From the NCBI GenBank assembly GCA_937888955.1, contig CALAQW010000177.1, positions 1-58,095 of the forward strand: 58,095 nt of DNA, read 5' to 3'. This stretch comes from an uncultured Alphaproteobacteria bacterium (GTDB taxonomy: Bacteria > Pseudomonadota > Alphaproteobacteria > UBA11222). Position numbers and translations under genes: made by a program. Of the stretch, positions 35,420 through 44,737 are shown one piece after another (position 1 is the first letter of the stretch; each line of letters starts with the position of its first letter). A model generated the notes under the pieces. That model ran no database searches and was not told where the DNA came from. It saw nothing but the letters and a program-made list of their open reading frames with translations.

Positions 35420-36799
35420 CTAATCCGCAGTCCCTTCACTTAGCGCCGCCTGCCGCCTTTGTTCAAGGATCATGCGCGTCTGTGCTTGAGAGGCCGCGTC
35501 AATGGGGAAATTCCAGATCGCGGCGATCAGCACGATTTCGCAGATGATGGGAAAGCCGATAAAGATCGCGGTGAAGGCGTTTAACGTCTCCTTGCTGTTC
35601 ATGCCCGTGGCTTCAAAGCCGATCCATTCGATCAGCGGATAGGTGATCCCCACCGCCAGCGCATGGCCGATCTTGTTGGTCAGGGTCAGCAGCGAATAGT
35701 AAAGCCCGGTCCGCTGCACACCCGATTGCGCCTCGTCATGATCGGCGACATCGGCGATGATCGAGCGCAGCAGGAAAGGGGCCGCCGCATAGGTCGACCC
35801 GAACAGGGCGAACAGGATCGCGGCGGCAAGCATATTGCCGGTCGGTGCGAACAGAATCATGATCGCAAAAACCATGCGGCACATGGTGGCGATGGCGAGC
35901 GCGCGATGTTTGCCGACCCGGTAACTGATCTTGATCCAGATCGGTGCGGCCACGCAGCCGGTGATGAAGTACAGCAGCAGCAATGCGCTGGCCAGATGGC
36001 CAAGACCGATCACATGGCTGACAAAGAAAATGAACAGCGATCCGGTCGCCCCTGTCGCAAGCCCGGCCAGTAGATCGGCGGAAACAAGCTTTTGCAGCGG
36101 TTTGTTCGTGACGATGATTCGTAAAGTCTGGCCCAGGGGGATCTTTGTTGCCGGGCGTTTGGGCTGCGGCCTTTCGGACACGCAGCTCACCGCGATCAGC
36201 ACGGCTGGCGGCATTGCCAGGATGATAAACCAACCCATTGCCGCAACCCGGCTCATACCCGCTTCGCCATCAGCGGCCACCCGGTCGATCAGCGCGGGCA
36301 GGGCGAGGGCCGCGACCATGCCCGCCACCACCGCCACTTCGCGCCAGCCCTGAATGCGGGAGCGTTCGTGGTAATCGGGATGCAGCTCCGCCCCCCAGGA
36401 CAGATGCGAAATGGTGATCAGCGTATAGCCGATGTAAAGCAGCAGCATCCAGAACAGCAGATAGCCGCCTGAAATCGGACTGCCGAGAAAAGTTTCGGGC
36501 GGCATGAACACCATATAGACGCAGGCGATCAGGATCGGCACCGCCAGCACGATCCAGTGCCGCCGCCGTCCCCAGCGCGAGGGAAACCGGTCCGACAGCA
36601 CCCCCATCAGCGGGTCGGTGATCACGTCCCAGAAGCGCGCGATCATGAAGATCGTCCCCACAAGCCCGAGCCCCAGCCCCATATCCTGGGCGTAGAAGGG
36701 CGGCAGATAGACGACAATCGGCAGCCCCAGCGCGGCGATCGGTGCGCCGGGGAGGACATAGGCAAGAAGGCTCGATTTTTTCAGGGGCGCGTCAGACAT
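35420..36799 (-). CDS. MFS transporter of the GPH (glycoside/sugar cation symporter) type
   Basis: The 459-residue protein has about twelve hydrophobic segments. The GPH-type opening is YVLPGAPIAALGLPIVVYLPPFYA, followed by DVITDPLMGVLSDRFPSRWGRRRHWI (about residues 54-79), the diagnostic first-loop pattern. A GLY-TYR rich mid-section and a helical Gln/Arg-rich C-terminus follow. GPH members import sugars or related solutes with Na+ or H+; the substrate is unknown. The 279-bp region upstream (36800-37078) holds no gene I can support. Apart from a T/C-rich tract on the plus strand near 36833-36855, I see no clear motif there. Confidence 0.88.
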   Translation of the reverse strand: MSDAPLKKSSLLAYVLPGAPIAALGLPIVVYLPPFYAQDMGLGLGLVGTIFMIARFWDVITDPLMGVLSDRFPSRWGRRRHWIVLAVPILIACVYMVFMPPETFLGSPISGGYLLFWMLLLYIGYTLITISHLSWGAELHPDYHERSRIQGWREVAVVAGMVAALALPALIDRVAADGEAGMSRVAAMGWFIILAMPPAVLIAVSCVSERPQPKRPATKIPLGQTLRIIVTNKPLQKLVSADLLAGLATGATGSLFIFFVSHVIGLGHLASALLLLYFITGCVAAPIWIKISYRVGKHRALAIATMCRMVFAIMILFAPTGNMLAAAILFALFGSTYAAAPFLLRSIIADVADHDEAQSGVQRTGLYYSLLTLTNKIGHALAVGITYPLIEWIGFEATGMNSKETLNAFTAIFIGFPIICEIVLIAAIWNFPIDAASQAQTRMILEQRRQAALSEGTAD

Positions 36800-37078
36800 G
36801 GGCTTTTTGCTTTCGGAACGGTTTGCCGGTCACTTTTTCTTCCCCCTCCCCCAACAGAGGGTATGGATATGGGCGATTCGAATAATCCGCCCACAGCTTT
36901 TCGATAGCATGACAAATTGTCAATTGAGATTGATGCCGAATGGGCGGAAAATCGGATAGAAACCGCGCGCCAGGCGCATCTTCACATGAAATGACCTCAC
37001 ATAGAAGTGATCTCACCTGTGTCCGAAAGACCGGCACACTGCCGCCGGAAATCAAGCAAAGAAATGGAGGGCGCGGGA

Positions 37079-37363
37079 ATGGGATCAACAAGATGGTGGT
37101 CGCAAATCGTCTTGGCCGTGGCGGGGCTTGGGGTGCTTGCGGGGTGCGGCAGTGCAAATTATCACGGGGCGCAGATGCTTGTTGATTGCAGCGCGCGCGC
37201 CGGTGACGGACGGCTGACCTATGATGCGGCGGACAGCGACAACACGCTGACCGGATCGGAATGGCATCTGTACAATCTGCGCACCCGCCAGAAAGAGACG
37301 ATCAATCCCGATGACTGGCAATGCGGGGAACCGGCCGCTGTCAAGCGCAGTTCGGTTTACTGA
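37079..37363 (+). CDS. Small lipoprotein
   Basis: From the ATG at 37079 this is a 94-residue protein with a type II signal. The hydrophobic stretch IVLAVAGLGVLAGC ends in the lipobox L-A-G-C, with Cys23 the predicted lipidated residue. The mature part is short, with a further Cys pair (Cys38 in MLVDCSARAG and Cys in DDWQCGEP) that could form a disulfide. GGAGGG is placed nine bases before the start. I do not recognise a family. It stands alone between the GPH transporter (divergent) and the F420 cluster. Confidence 0.75.
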   Translation: MGSTRWWSQIVLAVAGLGVLAGCGSANYHGAQMLVDCSARAGDGRLTYDAADSDNTLTGSEWHLYNLRTRQKETINPDDWQCGEPAAVKRSSVY

Positions 37364-37531
37364 TAGTCTCGGGACGGGCGGGTCTGCCGTTATCAGGCCG
37401 TTTTCGGGACAGATCCGCGCAAGCCTGTGCGAAACAATTGCACCCGGGCGCGCATTCAACAATAATCGCGCAAAAAGCAAGGCGGTCCGCCCGCGCGGCG
37501 CCGCGACACCCCAGAAGCGCGAGTATCTGTT

Positions 37532-38218
37532 ATGTCCGACAATCGACCTGTTATCGCAATCCTTGGCGGCACCGGGGATCTGGGGGGCGGTCTGGCCTAT
37601 CGCTGGGCGCGGGCAGGTTATCCGGTGATCATCGGGTCGCGTACCGCGGACAAGGCGGAAGCCGCCGCTGCCGCGCTGACGGTTGCCGAGGGGGCGCCGC
37701 CGGTGCGTGGCATGGATAATGTCGCCGCTGCGACAGCCTGCGAGATTGCGGTGCTGACGGTGCCGTTCGCCAATCAGAAAGCCACCCTCGAAGCGGTGCG
37801 CGCGGCGCTGCGCGACAAAATTCTCGTCGATGTGACGGTCCCGCTCATGCCGCCCAAGGTGGCGCGGGTGCAATTGCCGCCCGAAGGCTCAGCCGGGCTT
37901 GCCGCGCAGGCGATCCTGGGGGACGGGGTTTCGGTCGTTTCCGCCTTCCAGAATGTCGGGGCAAGCCATCTGCGCGAGGATCATCCGGTGGATTGCGATG
38001 TGCTTGTCAGCGGCGACAAGCTGGCCGCGCGCGAACAGGTGATCGCATTGGTCGAAGCGGCTGGCATGCGCGGCTGGCATGCGGGGCCGCTTGCCAACAG
38101 TGTCGCCGCGGAGGCGCTGACCTCGATCCTGATTGGCATCAACAAGCGTTATCAGATCGACGGGGCGGGGATTCGCATCACCGGAACGCCGGGCAATCCG
38201 TCAGGCAAAACCGGTTGA
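37532..38218 (+). CDS. fno: F420H2:NADP oxidoreductase (NADPH-dependent F420 reductase)
   Basis: The 228-residue enzyme moves hydride between NADPH and coenzyme F420 in the cytoplasm. It shows the N-terminal dinucleotide motif [22 protein letters not shown] (residues 8-29) followed by [10 protein letters not shown], the GSRT segment being the NADP-phosphate site. Later come [16 protein letters not shown] (about 72-87), [10 protein letters not shown] and [14 protein letters not shown] (about 134-147). It opens the cluster fno-cofE-cofD-cofC-cofGH, with 16 bp to cofE. It would supply reduced F420 to enzymes such as the LLM oxidoreductase at 2.6 kb. Confidence 0.92.
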   Translation: MSDNRPVIAILGGTGDLGGGLAYRWARAGYPVIIGSRTADKAEAAAAALTVAEGAPPVRGMDNVAAATACEIAVLTVPFANQKATLEAVRAALRDKILVDVTVPLMPPKVARVQLPPEGSAGLAAQAILGDGVSVVSAFQNVGASHLREDHPVDCDVLVSGDKLAAREQVIALVEAAGMRGWHAGPLANSVAAEALTSILIGINKRYQIDGAGIRITGTPGNPSGKTG

Positions 38219-38234
38219 ACCGCCGCAGAACACA

Positions 38235-39008
38235 ATGACCGCTGCTCTTTCCCTGACCGGCCTGCCCGGGATACCGCTGATTGCGCCGGGCGATGATCTT
38301 GCCGCTATTCTGGGCGCAGGCATGGATGCCGCCGGGCTCAGCTTTGCGCCCGGCGATGTGCTGGTCCTGGCGCAGAAGATCGTTTCCAAGGCGGAGGGCC
38401 GCTATGCCGATCTCGCCGCGGTCGTGCCGTCGCCGCGGGCGGTGGCGTTGGCGACGGAGGTGGACAAGGATCCCCGGCTTGTCGAGCTTATTCTGTCCGA
38501 ATCGACCGAGGTTGTGCGCCACCGGCCCGGGGTGCTGATCGTCGCGCACCGGATCGGCGTGGTGATGGCGAATGCCGGTATCGATCATTCCAATATCCCG
38601 CATCCCGAAGGCACCGAGCAGGTGCTGCTGTTGCCCGAAGATCCCGACGCGTCGGCCGAACGGATGCGCCGCGAAATCGCTGCGCGTTTCGGTGCGGAAA
38701 TCGCCGTTGTGATCTGCGACAGTGTGGGCCGCGCCTGGCGTAACGGCACGGTGGGGATCGCGATCGGGGTTGCCGGGCTCGCCTCGCTTATTGACTTGCG
38801 CGGGGAGCGGGATCTGTTCGGGCGGGTGCTCGAAGTGTCCGAGGTGGGCACCGCCGATGCGATCGCCTCGGCCGCGGGGCTGTTGATGGGGGAAGGGGCC
38901 GAAGGTGTGCCCGCCGTGCTGATGCGCGGTTTCGTGCCACCGCGCCCCGGTCCCGCCCGCGATGCCGCTGCACTCGTCCGCGACAAGCGGATCGATATGT
39001 TCCGGTGA
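38235..39008 (+). CDS. cofE: Coenzyme F420-0:L-glutamate ligase
   Basis: The 257-residue enzyme adds glutamates to F420-0 with GTP. Visible are [18 protein letters not shown] (about 7-24), [20 protein letters not shown] (about 37-56), [14 protein letters not shown] (about 108-121) and the C-terminal [20 protein letters not shown]. It is a single-domain CofE, like archaeal enzymes, and lacks the C-terminal nitroreductase-like domain of mycobacterial FbiB, which reduces dehydro-F420-0. The ATG at 38235 follows the fno stop by 16 bp; a longer frame overlapping fno is not family-like. Confidence 0.93.
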   Translation: MTAALSLTGLPGIPLIAPGDDLAAILGAGMDAAGLSFAPGDVLVLAQKIVSKAEGRYADLAAVVPSPRAVALATEVDKDPRLVELILSESTEVVRHRPGVLIVAHRIGVVMANAGIDHSNIPHPEGTEQVLLLPEDPDASAERMRREIAARFGAEIAVVICDSVGRAWRNGTVGIAIGVAGLASLIDLRGERDLFGRVLEVSEVGTADAIASAAGLLMGEGAEGVPAVLMRGFVPPRPGPARDAAALVRDKRIDMFR

Positions 39009-39015
39009 GCGCGCG

Positions 39016-40029
39016 ATGACGAACCGGCCAGCCGATAAAGACCCGCGCGACGGCAAAGAGGCGCAATTTGCCGGCATGCGCTGCGTTGCCTTGTGCGGCG
39101 GGGTCGGCGGGGCGAAGCTTGCGGTCGGGCTCGATGCGTTGCTTGTGCCCGAAAATCTGACGATCATCACCAATACCGGGGACGATTTCGTCCATCTGGG
39201 TTTGCATATCTCGCCCGATCTCGACACGGTGATGTACAGCCTTGCGGGGCTTGCCAATCCGGATACGGGCTGGGGCCGTGCGGGGGAAAGCTGGCGTTTC
39301 ATGTCGGCGCTCAGGGCGCTTGGCGGGGAGGACTGGTTCCAGCTTGGCGATCTTGATCTGGCGACCCATATCGAACGCAGCCGCCGGCTTGCGGCGGGGG
39401 AAAGCCTGTCTGCCGTGACGCGCGATCTTGGCGCGCGCCTCGGGGTTGCTCCCGCGCTCGTACCGATGAGCGATGCCCCGGTGCGCACGATTGTCGACAC
39501 CCCCGATGGGGCGCTTGCCTTCCAGCATTATTTCGTGCGCGATAAATGCGCGCCGGCGGTAACGGGCTTCCGGTTTGCAGGGGCGGAAACGGCGCAGCCC
39601 GCGCCCGGGGCGCTTGCCGCGCTCGGTGATCCCGCGCTTGATGCGATCATCATCTGCCCGTCCAACCCGTTTGTCAGTATCGACCCGATCCTCGCGGTGC
39701 CCGGGATGCGGGAGGCGATTGCGGCAGCGCCTGCGCCTGTGATCGCTGTTTCCCCGATCGTCGGCGGGCAGGCGATCAAGGGGCCGACGGCCAAGATGAT
39801 GCGCGAGCTTGGCGTGCCCGGTGACGCGCTCGCCATTGCCGATCATTATGCCGGTTTGCTTGACGGATTCGTTCTGGATGCAACCGATCAGCCGCTCGCC
39901 CGTCAGATCAGGGACAGGGAGCTTCAATGCCTTGTGAGCGATACGCTGATGACCGGCTATGAAGAAAAGCTGGCGCTTGCCCGCGCTGTGCTACAGTTTG
40001 TGCAACAGATGCAACAAAAAGCGACGTAA
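39016..40029 (+). CDS. cofD: CofD/FbiA phospholactyl (or analogous) transferase to FO
   Basis: The 337-residue enzyme transfers the activated phospho-acid from a GDP-diester onto FO, making F420-0 or an analogue. Family motifs are CVALCGGVGGAKLAVGL (about residues 24-40), IITNTGDDFVHLGLHISPDLDTV (about 50-72), PSNPFVSIDPIL (about 216-227) and SPIVGGQAIKGPTAKMM (about 246-262). The ATG at 39016 fits the seven-base gap from cofE. The first 20 residues are polar and variable. It belongs to the F420 cluster. Confidence 0.94.
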   Translation: MTNRPADKDPRDGKEAQFAGMRCVALCGGVGGAKLAVGLDALLVPENLTIITNTGDDFVHLGLHISPDLDTVMYSLAGLANPDTGWGRAGESWRFMSALRALGGEDWFQLGDLDLATHIERSRRLAAGESLSAVTRDLGARLGVAPALVPMSDAPVRTIVDTPDGALAFQHYFVRDKCAPAVTGFRFAGAETAQPAPGALAALGDPALDAIIICPSNPFVSIDPILAVPGMREAIAAAPAPVIAVSPIVGGQAIKGPTAKMMRELGVPGDALAIADHYAGLLDGFVLDATDQPLARQIRDRELQCLVSDTLMTGYEEKLALARAVLQFVQQMQQKAT

Positions 40030-40103
40030 AGCTACACATTGCGACAGGGCTGTCCTATCGTCGCGCGATAACGACAACGAACCGGTTCGACAGGGAAGAG
40101 ATC

Positions 40104-40793
40104 ATGTGGGCGATCGTGCCCGTCAAGCGATTAGCTGAGGCGAAGCAACGCCTGTCCGCGCTGTTGAGCACGGAGCAGCGCGCAGCGCTCGGTCTTGCGA
40201 TGCTCGAAGATGTGCTGGCGGCGCTGTCCGGGGTGGCGGCGCTTGACGGTATCTTGCTGGTTTCCCCCGATCCGCGCGCGCACGCGCTGGGTCGCCGTTA
40301 CGGCGCGCGCATCCTGGCGGAAGCTGAAAATCATGGGCTTAATCCCGCCGTGCAACGCGCCGCCGCGCTGCTGCAAGCTGAAGGCGTTGCGCAAATCCTT
40401 GTTTTGCATGGGGATCTGCCGCTTGTGACCGAACAGGAAATCAGCCGGCTGATCGCAGCCCACAGGCTTACCCCCGCCCTCACCCCCGCCCTCACCATCG
40501 CGCCCGACGCGCAAGGGCGTGGCACCAATGCGATGATCTGTTCACCCCCCGATCTGGTTGATTTCCACTATGGTCCCGACAGCGTGCGCGCCCATTGCGC
40601 GGCGGCCGAACAGGCGGGCGTCGTACCGACGCTGCCGCGCGCTGAGGGGCTTGGTTTTGATATCGATGAAGTCGGCGATCTTCTGGCGCTGACCGCGCAT
40701 CCGGCGACGACCTGCACCCGCAAATGGCTGTCCGGGCAACCGCTGGCGGCGATGCAGGCAGCCTGCACCCAGGAAAAGGCGGGGGTCAGCTGA
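40104..40793 (+). CDS. cofC: CofC/FbiD guanylyltransferase of F420 biosynthesis
   Basis: The 229-residue nucleotidyltransferase couples GTP to 2-phospholactate, phosphoenolpyruvate or 3-phosphoglycerate to make the CofD substrate. The N-terminal MWAIVPVKRLAEAKQRLS is the family signature, followed by LVLHGDLPLVTEQEISRLI (about 97-115) and GRGTNAMICSPPDLVDFHYG (about 141-160). AGGGAAGAG lies upstream. A 12-bp tandem duplication at 40471-40494 gives LTPALTPALT. Its TGA overlaps the cofGH ATG. Which phospho-acid it uses cannot be told by eye. Confidence 0.92.
   Translation: MWAIVPVKRLAEAKQRLSALLSTEQRAALGLAMLEDVLAALSGVAALDGILLVSPDPRAHALGRRYGARILAEAENHGLNPAVQRAAALLQAEGVAQILVLHGDLPLVTEQEISRLIAAHRLTPALTPALTIAPDAQGRGTNAMICSPPDLVDFHYGPDSVRAHCAAAEQAGVVPTLPRAEGLGFDIDEVGDLLALTAHPATTCTRKWLSGQPLAAMQAACTQEKAGVS
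40471..40494 (+). repeat. 12-bp tandem duplication in cofC
   Basis: CCCCCGCCCTCA is present twice back to back (40471-40482 and 40483-40494). It encodes TPAL twice, in a surface-loop region between the GDLPLVT and GRGTNAM motifs, and keeps the frame. It looks like a recent slippage event. Confidence 0.9.
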
Positions 40794-43273
40794 TGCGCGC
40801 CGAGGCGATGATCGACGATATTCTGGCAGCGGCGCTGAATGGCGCGCGTCCGGAAGCGGGCGCTGCGCTCAGCCTTGCCGATGCCACTGATTTGCCCCGG
40901 CTGATGGCGGTGGCGGCTCAGCTACGTGATCGCGGGCACCGCAATCTTGTCAGCTATTCGCGCAAGGTGTTTATCCCGCTTACACATCTTTGCCGCGATG
41001 TCTGTCACTACTGTACTTTCGCCGAACCGCCGCGCAGGGGCGCGCCTGCCTTTCTGACGCCCGAACAGGTGCTTGCCATCGCGCGCCAGGGAGAGCGGGC
41101 AGGCTGTCGCGAGGCGCTGTTCACCCTCGGTGACAAGCCCGAGCTGCGGTATCGTGCGGCGCGCGAGGCGCTTGCCACGCTCGGATTTGACAGCACGCTT
41201 GGTTACTTGCAGGCGATGGCAAAGCTTGTCGCCGATGAGACGACGCTGTTGCCGCATCTCAATCCGGGCTTGATGTCGGCAGCGGATCTTGTGGCGCTGC
41301 GCCCGGTTGCGGCCTCGATGGGCATCATGCTTGAAAGTGCGGCGCCGCGGCTCTGCGACAAGGGCATGCCGCATTATGGTTCCCCCGACAAGGCCCCGGC
41401 GGTGCGGCTTGCCGCGATCGCGCGCGCGGGGGAGGCGGCGGTTCCCTTCACCAGCGGCATTCTGATCGGGATCGGCGAAACCCGCGCCGAACGGGTCGCA
41501 TCGCTTCTTGCTTTGCGTGATCTGCATGATGCGCATGGGCATTTGCAGGAAGTCATCATACAGAATTTCCGCGCCAAGCCGGGCACGAAAATGGCGCATG
41601 CGCCCGAACCCGATCTTGAGGAATTGCTGTGGACGATTGCGGTAGCGCGTATTCTGTTCGGCGCGGCGATGAATATTCAGGCGCCCCCCAATCTCAGCCC
41701 CGGTGTTCTGCCCAAAATCATCGATGCGGGCATCAATGACTGGGGCGGGGTGTCGCCGGTCACCCCCGATTTCGTCAATCCCGAAGCGCCCTGGCCGCAT
41801 CTTGAGGATCTGGCGCGCGAGACCGCGGCGGCCGGCAAGCTGCTGGTCGAGCGGTTGACGGTTTATCCCGCTTTTGCCCGTGCGCACGCGCGCTGGATCG
41901 ATCCTGCCATGCGGCCCGGCTTGCTGCGCGCGATGGATAGCGAAGGGTTTGCGCGCGCCGAAAGCTGGTCGCCGGGGGCGGAGACGCCGCCGCCCGCCGC
42001 TATCCTTGCGCAATCGCGCGCGCGCGATGCGGCGCCCGTATCCGATGCGCTGAATGCTGTTCTTGCGCGCGCCGCGCAGGGGGCGGATCTGAGCGAAGCC
42101 GAAATTGTCCGGCTGTTTCAGGCGCGCGGCGCGGAATTTTCCGCCGTCTGCGCGGCGGCGGACCGGCTGCGCGCGCGGATGTGCGGCGACACGGTCAGCT
42201 ATGTGGTCAACCGCAACATCAATTATACCAATGTCTGCTATTTCAAATGCCAGTTCTGCGCCTTTTCCAAAGGCAAGCTGAGCGAGAATCTGCGCGGCAA
42301 GCCCTATGATCTGGGACTTGGAGAGATTGTTCGCCGGGCCGAGGAAGCCTGGGCGCGCGGCGCGAGCGAGGTTTGCATGCAGGGGGGCATTCACCCCGAT
42401 TACACAGGTCAGACCTATCTCGATATCTGTCGCGCGGTAAAGGCGGCACTGCCTGACATGCATATTCACGCCTTTTCCCCGCTTGAAATCTGGCAGGGGG
42501 CAGCGACGCTTGAGCTGTCGCTTGAGGCGTTCCTGTCGGCGCTGAAAGAGGCGGGGCTTGGCACCTTGCCCGGGACCGCCGCTGAAACGCTCGACGATGA
42601 GGTGCGCGCGGTGCTTTGTCCCGACAAGCTGAAAAGCGATGAATGGCTGGCGGTGATGGCGGCCGCCCACAAGGTCGGTTTCAAGACGACCGCGACGATC
42701 ATGTACGGGCATGTGGAAGGCCCCGAACATTGGGCGCGGCATCTGCGCAAGATTCGCGATCTGCAAAAACAGACCGGTGGCTTTACCGAATTCGTGCCGT
42801 TGCCCTTTGTGCATATGGAGGCGCCGATTTATCTCAAGGGCCAGGCGCGGCAGGGCCCGACATTCCGCGAGGCGGTGCTGATGCATGCGGTGGCGCGGCT
42901 CGTGCTGCATCCGCATATCCCCAATATTCAGACAAGCTGGGTCAAGATGGGCCGTGAAGGTGTGCTGGCCTGCCTTGATGCCGGGGTGAACGATCTGGGC
43001 GGCACGTTGATGAACGAAACGATCACCCGCGCGGCGGGTGCCACCCATGGTCAGGAAATGCCCCCCGAGGCAATGGAAGCGCTGATCCGCGCGGCTGGCC
43101 GCACCCCGCGCCAGCGTCGCACCGATTACGGCGAGATTGCGCCGTCGCGGGTCGCCGCATCCTTTGCGGCAGCGCCGTTGAGCCCCGTCGTCAACGAGGC
43201 GGCAGGCAAGTTTGCCCGTCCGGGCGCGCGGCCGGAAAAACCTGTCCCTGCCGATCTTGGCGAGGCGAATTGA
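40793..43273 (+). CDS. cofGH: Bifunctional FO synthase (CofG-CofH fusion, FbiC)
   Basis: The 826-residue double radical-SAM enzyme makes the deazaflavin FO from tyrosine and 5-amino-6-ribitylaminouracil. The N-terminal CofG half has the cluster motif CRDVCHYCTF (C-x3-C-x2-C) near residues 64-73. The C-terminal CofH half, from about residue 430, has CYFKCQFCAF near 482-491. The fused order G then H is that of FbiC of actinobacteria. The ATG at 40793 overlaps the cofC stop (TGATG). It is the last gene of the F420 cluster. Confidence 0.95.
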   Translation: MRAEAMIDDILAAALNGARPEAGAALSLADATDLPRLMAVAAQLRDRGHRNLVSYSRKVFIPLTHLCRDVCHYCTFAEPPRRGAPAFLTPEQVLAIARQGERAGCREALFTLGDKPELRYRAAREALATLGFDSTLGYLQAMAKLVADETTLLPHLNPGLMSAADLVALRPVAASMGIMLESAAPRLCDKGMPHYGSPDKAPAVRLAAIARAGEAAVPFTSGILIGIGETRAERVASLLALRDLHDAHGHLQEVIIQNFRAKPGTKMAHAPEPDLEELLWTIAVARILFGAAMNIQAPPNLSPGVLPKIIDAGINDWGGVSPVTPDFVNPEAPWPHLEDLARETAAAGKLLVERLTVYPAFARAHARWIDPAMRPGLLRAMDSEGFARAESWSPGAETPPPAAILAQSRARDAAPVSDALNAVLARAAQGADLSEAEIVRLFQARGAEFSAVCAAADRLRARMCGDTVSYVVNRNINYTNVCYFKCQFCAFSKGKLSENLRGKPYDLGLGEIVRRAEEAWARGASEVCMQGGIHPDYTGQTYLDICRAVKAALPDMHIHAFSPLEIWQGAATLELSLEAFLSALKEAGLGTLPGTAAETLDDEVRAVLCPDKLKSDEWLAVMAAAHKVGFKTTATIMYGHVEGPEHWARHLRKIRDLQKQTGGFTEFVPLPFVHMEAPIYLKGQARQGPTFREAVLMHAVARLVLHPHIPNIQTSWVKMGREGVLACLDAGVNDLGGTLMNETITRAAGATHGQEMPPEAMEALIRAAGRTPRQRRTDYGEIAPSRVAASFAAAPLSPVVNEAAGKFARPGARPEKPVPADLGEAN

Positions 43274-43314
43274 CGCGGTTTGCGCATTATTGTCAGTAAA
43301 CAGGAAATCCACGG

Positions 43315-43343
43315 TTTACGCTGGCCTCGGGCATCGCTTATAT
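43315..43343 (+). promoter_or_regulatory. Candidate sigma-70 promoter before the cox subunit IV/pnt genes
   Basis: TTTACG (43315-43320) and TTATAT (43338-43343) lie 17 bp apart in a relatively AT-rich gap between cofGH and the small oxidase subunit, about 40 bp before its start. The match is moderate at both boxes. Confidence 0.4.
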
Positions 43344-43382
43344 AGTCAGAAAATTGATGCGGGACGATTGGAGTATAGAGGC

Positions 43383-43523
43383 ATGGCCGATACCGAATAT
43401 CAGCGTGGTTCGATGGATATCAGCGAACATCGCGAAATGTGGGAAATCTTCATCTCGATTACGAAATGGTCCTCGGCCGGAATTATTCTGGTACTTGCCC
43501 TGATGGCGATTTTTTTGACCTGA
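43383..43523 (+). CDS. aa3-type cytochrome c oxidase subunit IV (46 residues)
   Basis: The 46-residue single-helix membrane protein has a polar N-terminus (MADTEYQRGSMDISEHREMW) and one hydrophobic helix to the C-terminus (SSAGIILVLALMAIFL). The D-I-S-E-H-x-x-M-W pattern is that of the bacterial aa3-oxidase subunit IV family (COX4_pro_2), a small peripheral helix of the oxidase. No other oxidase subunits are nearby. It stands 64 bp before the transhydrogenase genes, a location I recall from other Alphaproteobacteria. Confidence 0.85.
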   Translation: MADTEYQRGSMDISEHREMWEIFISITKWSSAGIILVLALMAIFLT

Positions 43524-43587
43524 TCTTGTCGCGCGCGGCCGAGCTGGTGCGTATTTCCTGCCGATTAACTGCCGAAACTCACAGAAT

Positions 43588-44724
43588 ATGAAGCTTGCCA
43601 TACCGTGCGAGCGGCACACCGATGAAACCCGTGTCGCCGCAAGTCCCGAGACCGTGAAGAAGCTTGTCGGCCTTGGCCTTGACGTCGTCGTCGAAACAGG
43701 CGCGGGGGCGGGGGCCAGTATCGCCGATGCGGATTTCGAGGCAGCCGGCGCATCGATCGCGCCTGATGCCGTCGCTGCGGTGACGGATGCGGATATCGTC
43801 TTCTGTGTACAACGGCCAACGGCGGATGCGGTGGCGGCAATGAAGCGCGGTGCCAATCTCATCGGCATGCTTGCGCCATTCCGCGATCAGGATGTGTTGC
43901 AGGACTATGCCGAGCGGGGGCTGGCGGCTTTCGCCATGGAATTCATGCCGCGTATTACCCGCGCGCAATCGATGGATGTGCTGTCCTCGCAGGCCAATCT
44001 GGCGGGTTATCGCGCGGTGATCGAGGCGTGCCAGCTGTTTGGCCGTGCCATGCCGATGATGATGACCGCTGCGGGCACCATCGCGCCGGGCCGGGTCCTG
44101 GTGATGGGTGCCGGTGTCGCCGGTTTGCAGGCGATTGCCACGGCCCGCCGGCTTGGCGCTATTGTCAGCGCGACCGATGTGCGGCCCGCCGCCAAGGAAC
44201 AGGTGGAAAGCCTTGGTGGGAATTTCGTGATGGTCGAATCGGAAGAAACCGCCGCGGCGGAAACCGCAGGCGGCTATGCGCGCGAGATGAGCGAAGAGTA
44301 TCAGCGCGCCCAGGCGGCGCTGATCGCCGAAACCCTGAAGAAGCAGGATATCGCGATCTGTACCGCATTGATTCCCGGACGGCCCGCCCCTGTGCTGATT
44401 ACCGAAGAGATGGTAAAATCGATGAAGCCCGGGTCGGTGATCGTCGATCTCGCCGTTGAGCAGGGGGGCAATTGTCCGCTCAGCAAGCCCGGCGAATGCG
44501 TGGAAGCGCATGGTGTGCGGATCATCGGCTATCGGAATATGCCCGGGCGCCTGCCGGTGGATGCGTCTGCGCTTTATGCGAAGAATTTGCTCAATTTCCT
44601 CAAGCCATTGATCGCCGAAAGCGGTGCGCTGGAGATTGACTGGGAAGATGAAATCATTCTTGGCACGTTATTGACGCGCAACGGGGCGGTGGTTCACCCG
44701 GCCCTTATGGCAACGGCGGAATGA
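43588..44724 (+). CDS. pntAa: NAD(P) transhydrogenase alpha subunit part 1
   Basis: This 378-residue soluble NAD(H)-binding domain I of the proton-translocating transhydrogenase resembles alanine dehydrogenase. Visible are [19 protein letters not shown] (residues 8-26), [23 protein letters not shown] and the Rossmann motif [20 protein letters not shown] (about 172-191), followed by [18 protein letters not shown]. It is split from the membrane part, as in Rhodospirillum and Rhodobacter. The complex uses the proton gradient to make NADPH from NADH. It is followed by pntAb after 13 bp. Confidence 0.96.
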   Translation: MKLAIPCERHTDETRVAASPETVKKLVGLGLDVVVETGAGAGASIADADFEAAGASIAPDAVAAVTDADIVFCVQRPTADAVAAMKRGANLIGMLAPFRDQDVLQDYAERGLAAFAMEFMPRITRAQSMDVLSSQANLAGYRAVIEACQLFGRAMPMMMTAAGTIAPGRVLVMGAGVAGLQAIATARRLGAIVSATDVRPAAKEQVESLGGNFVMVESEETAAAETAGGYAREMSEEYQRAQAALIAETLKKQDIAICTALIPGRPAPVLITEEMVKSMKPGSVIVDLAVEQGGNCPLSKPGECVEAHGVRIIGYRNMPGRLPVDASALYAKNLLNFLKPLIAESGALEIDWEDEIILGTLLTRNGAVVHPALMATAE

Positions 44725-44737
44725 GCGGATAACGCAT

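Noticed and set aside
40922..43312. 796-codon open frame antisense to cofGH
   Set aside because: Arg/Gly/His-rich shadow of a clearly conserved radical-SAM fusion.
44661..44676. TTGGCACG followed by TTG, sigma-54-like
   Set aside because: The -12 box lacks GC and the site is inside the end of pntAa, where no new transcript is needed.
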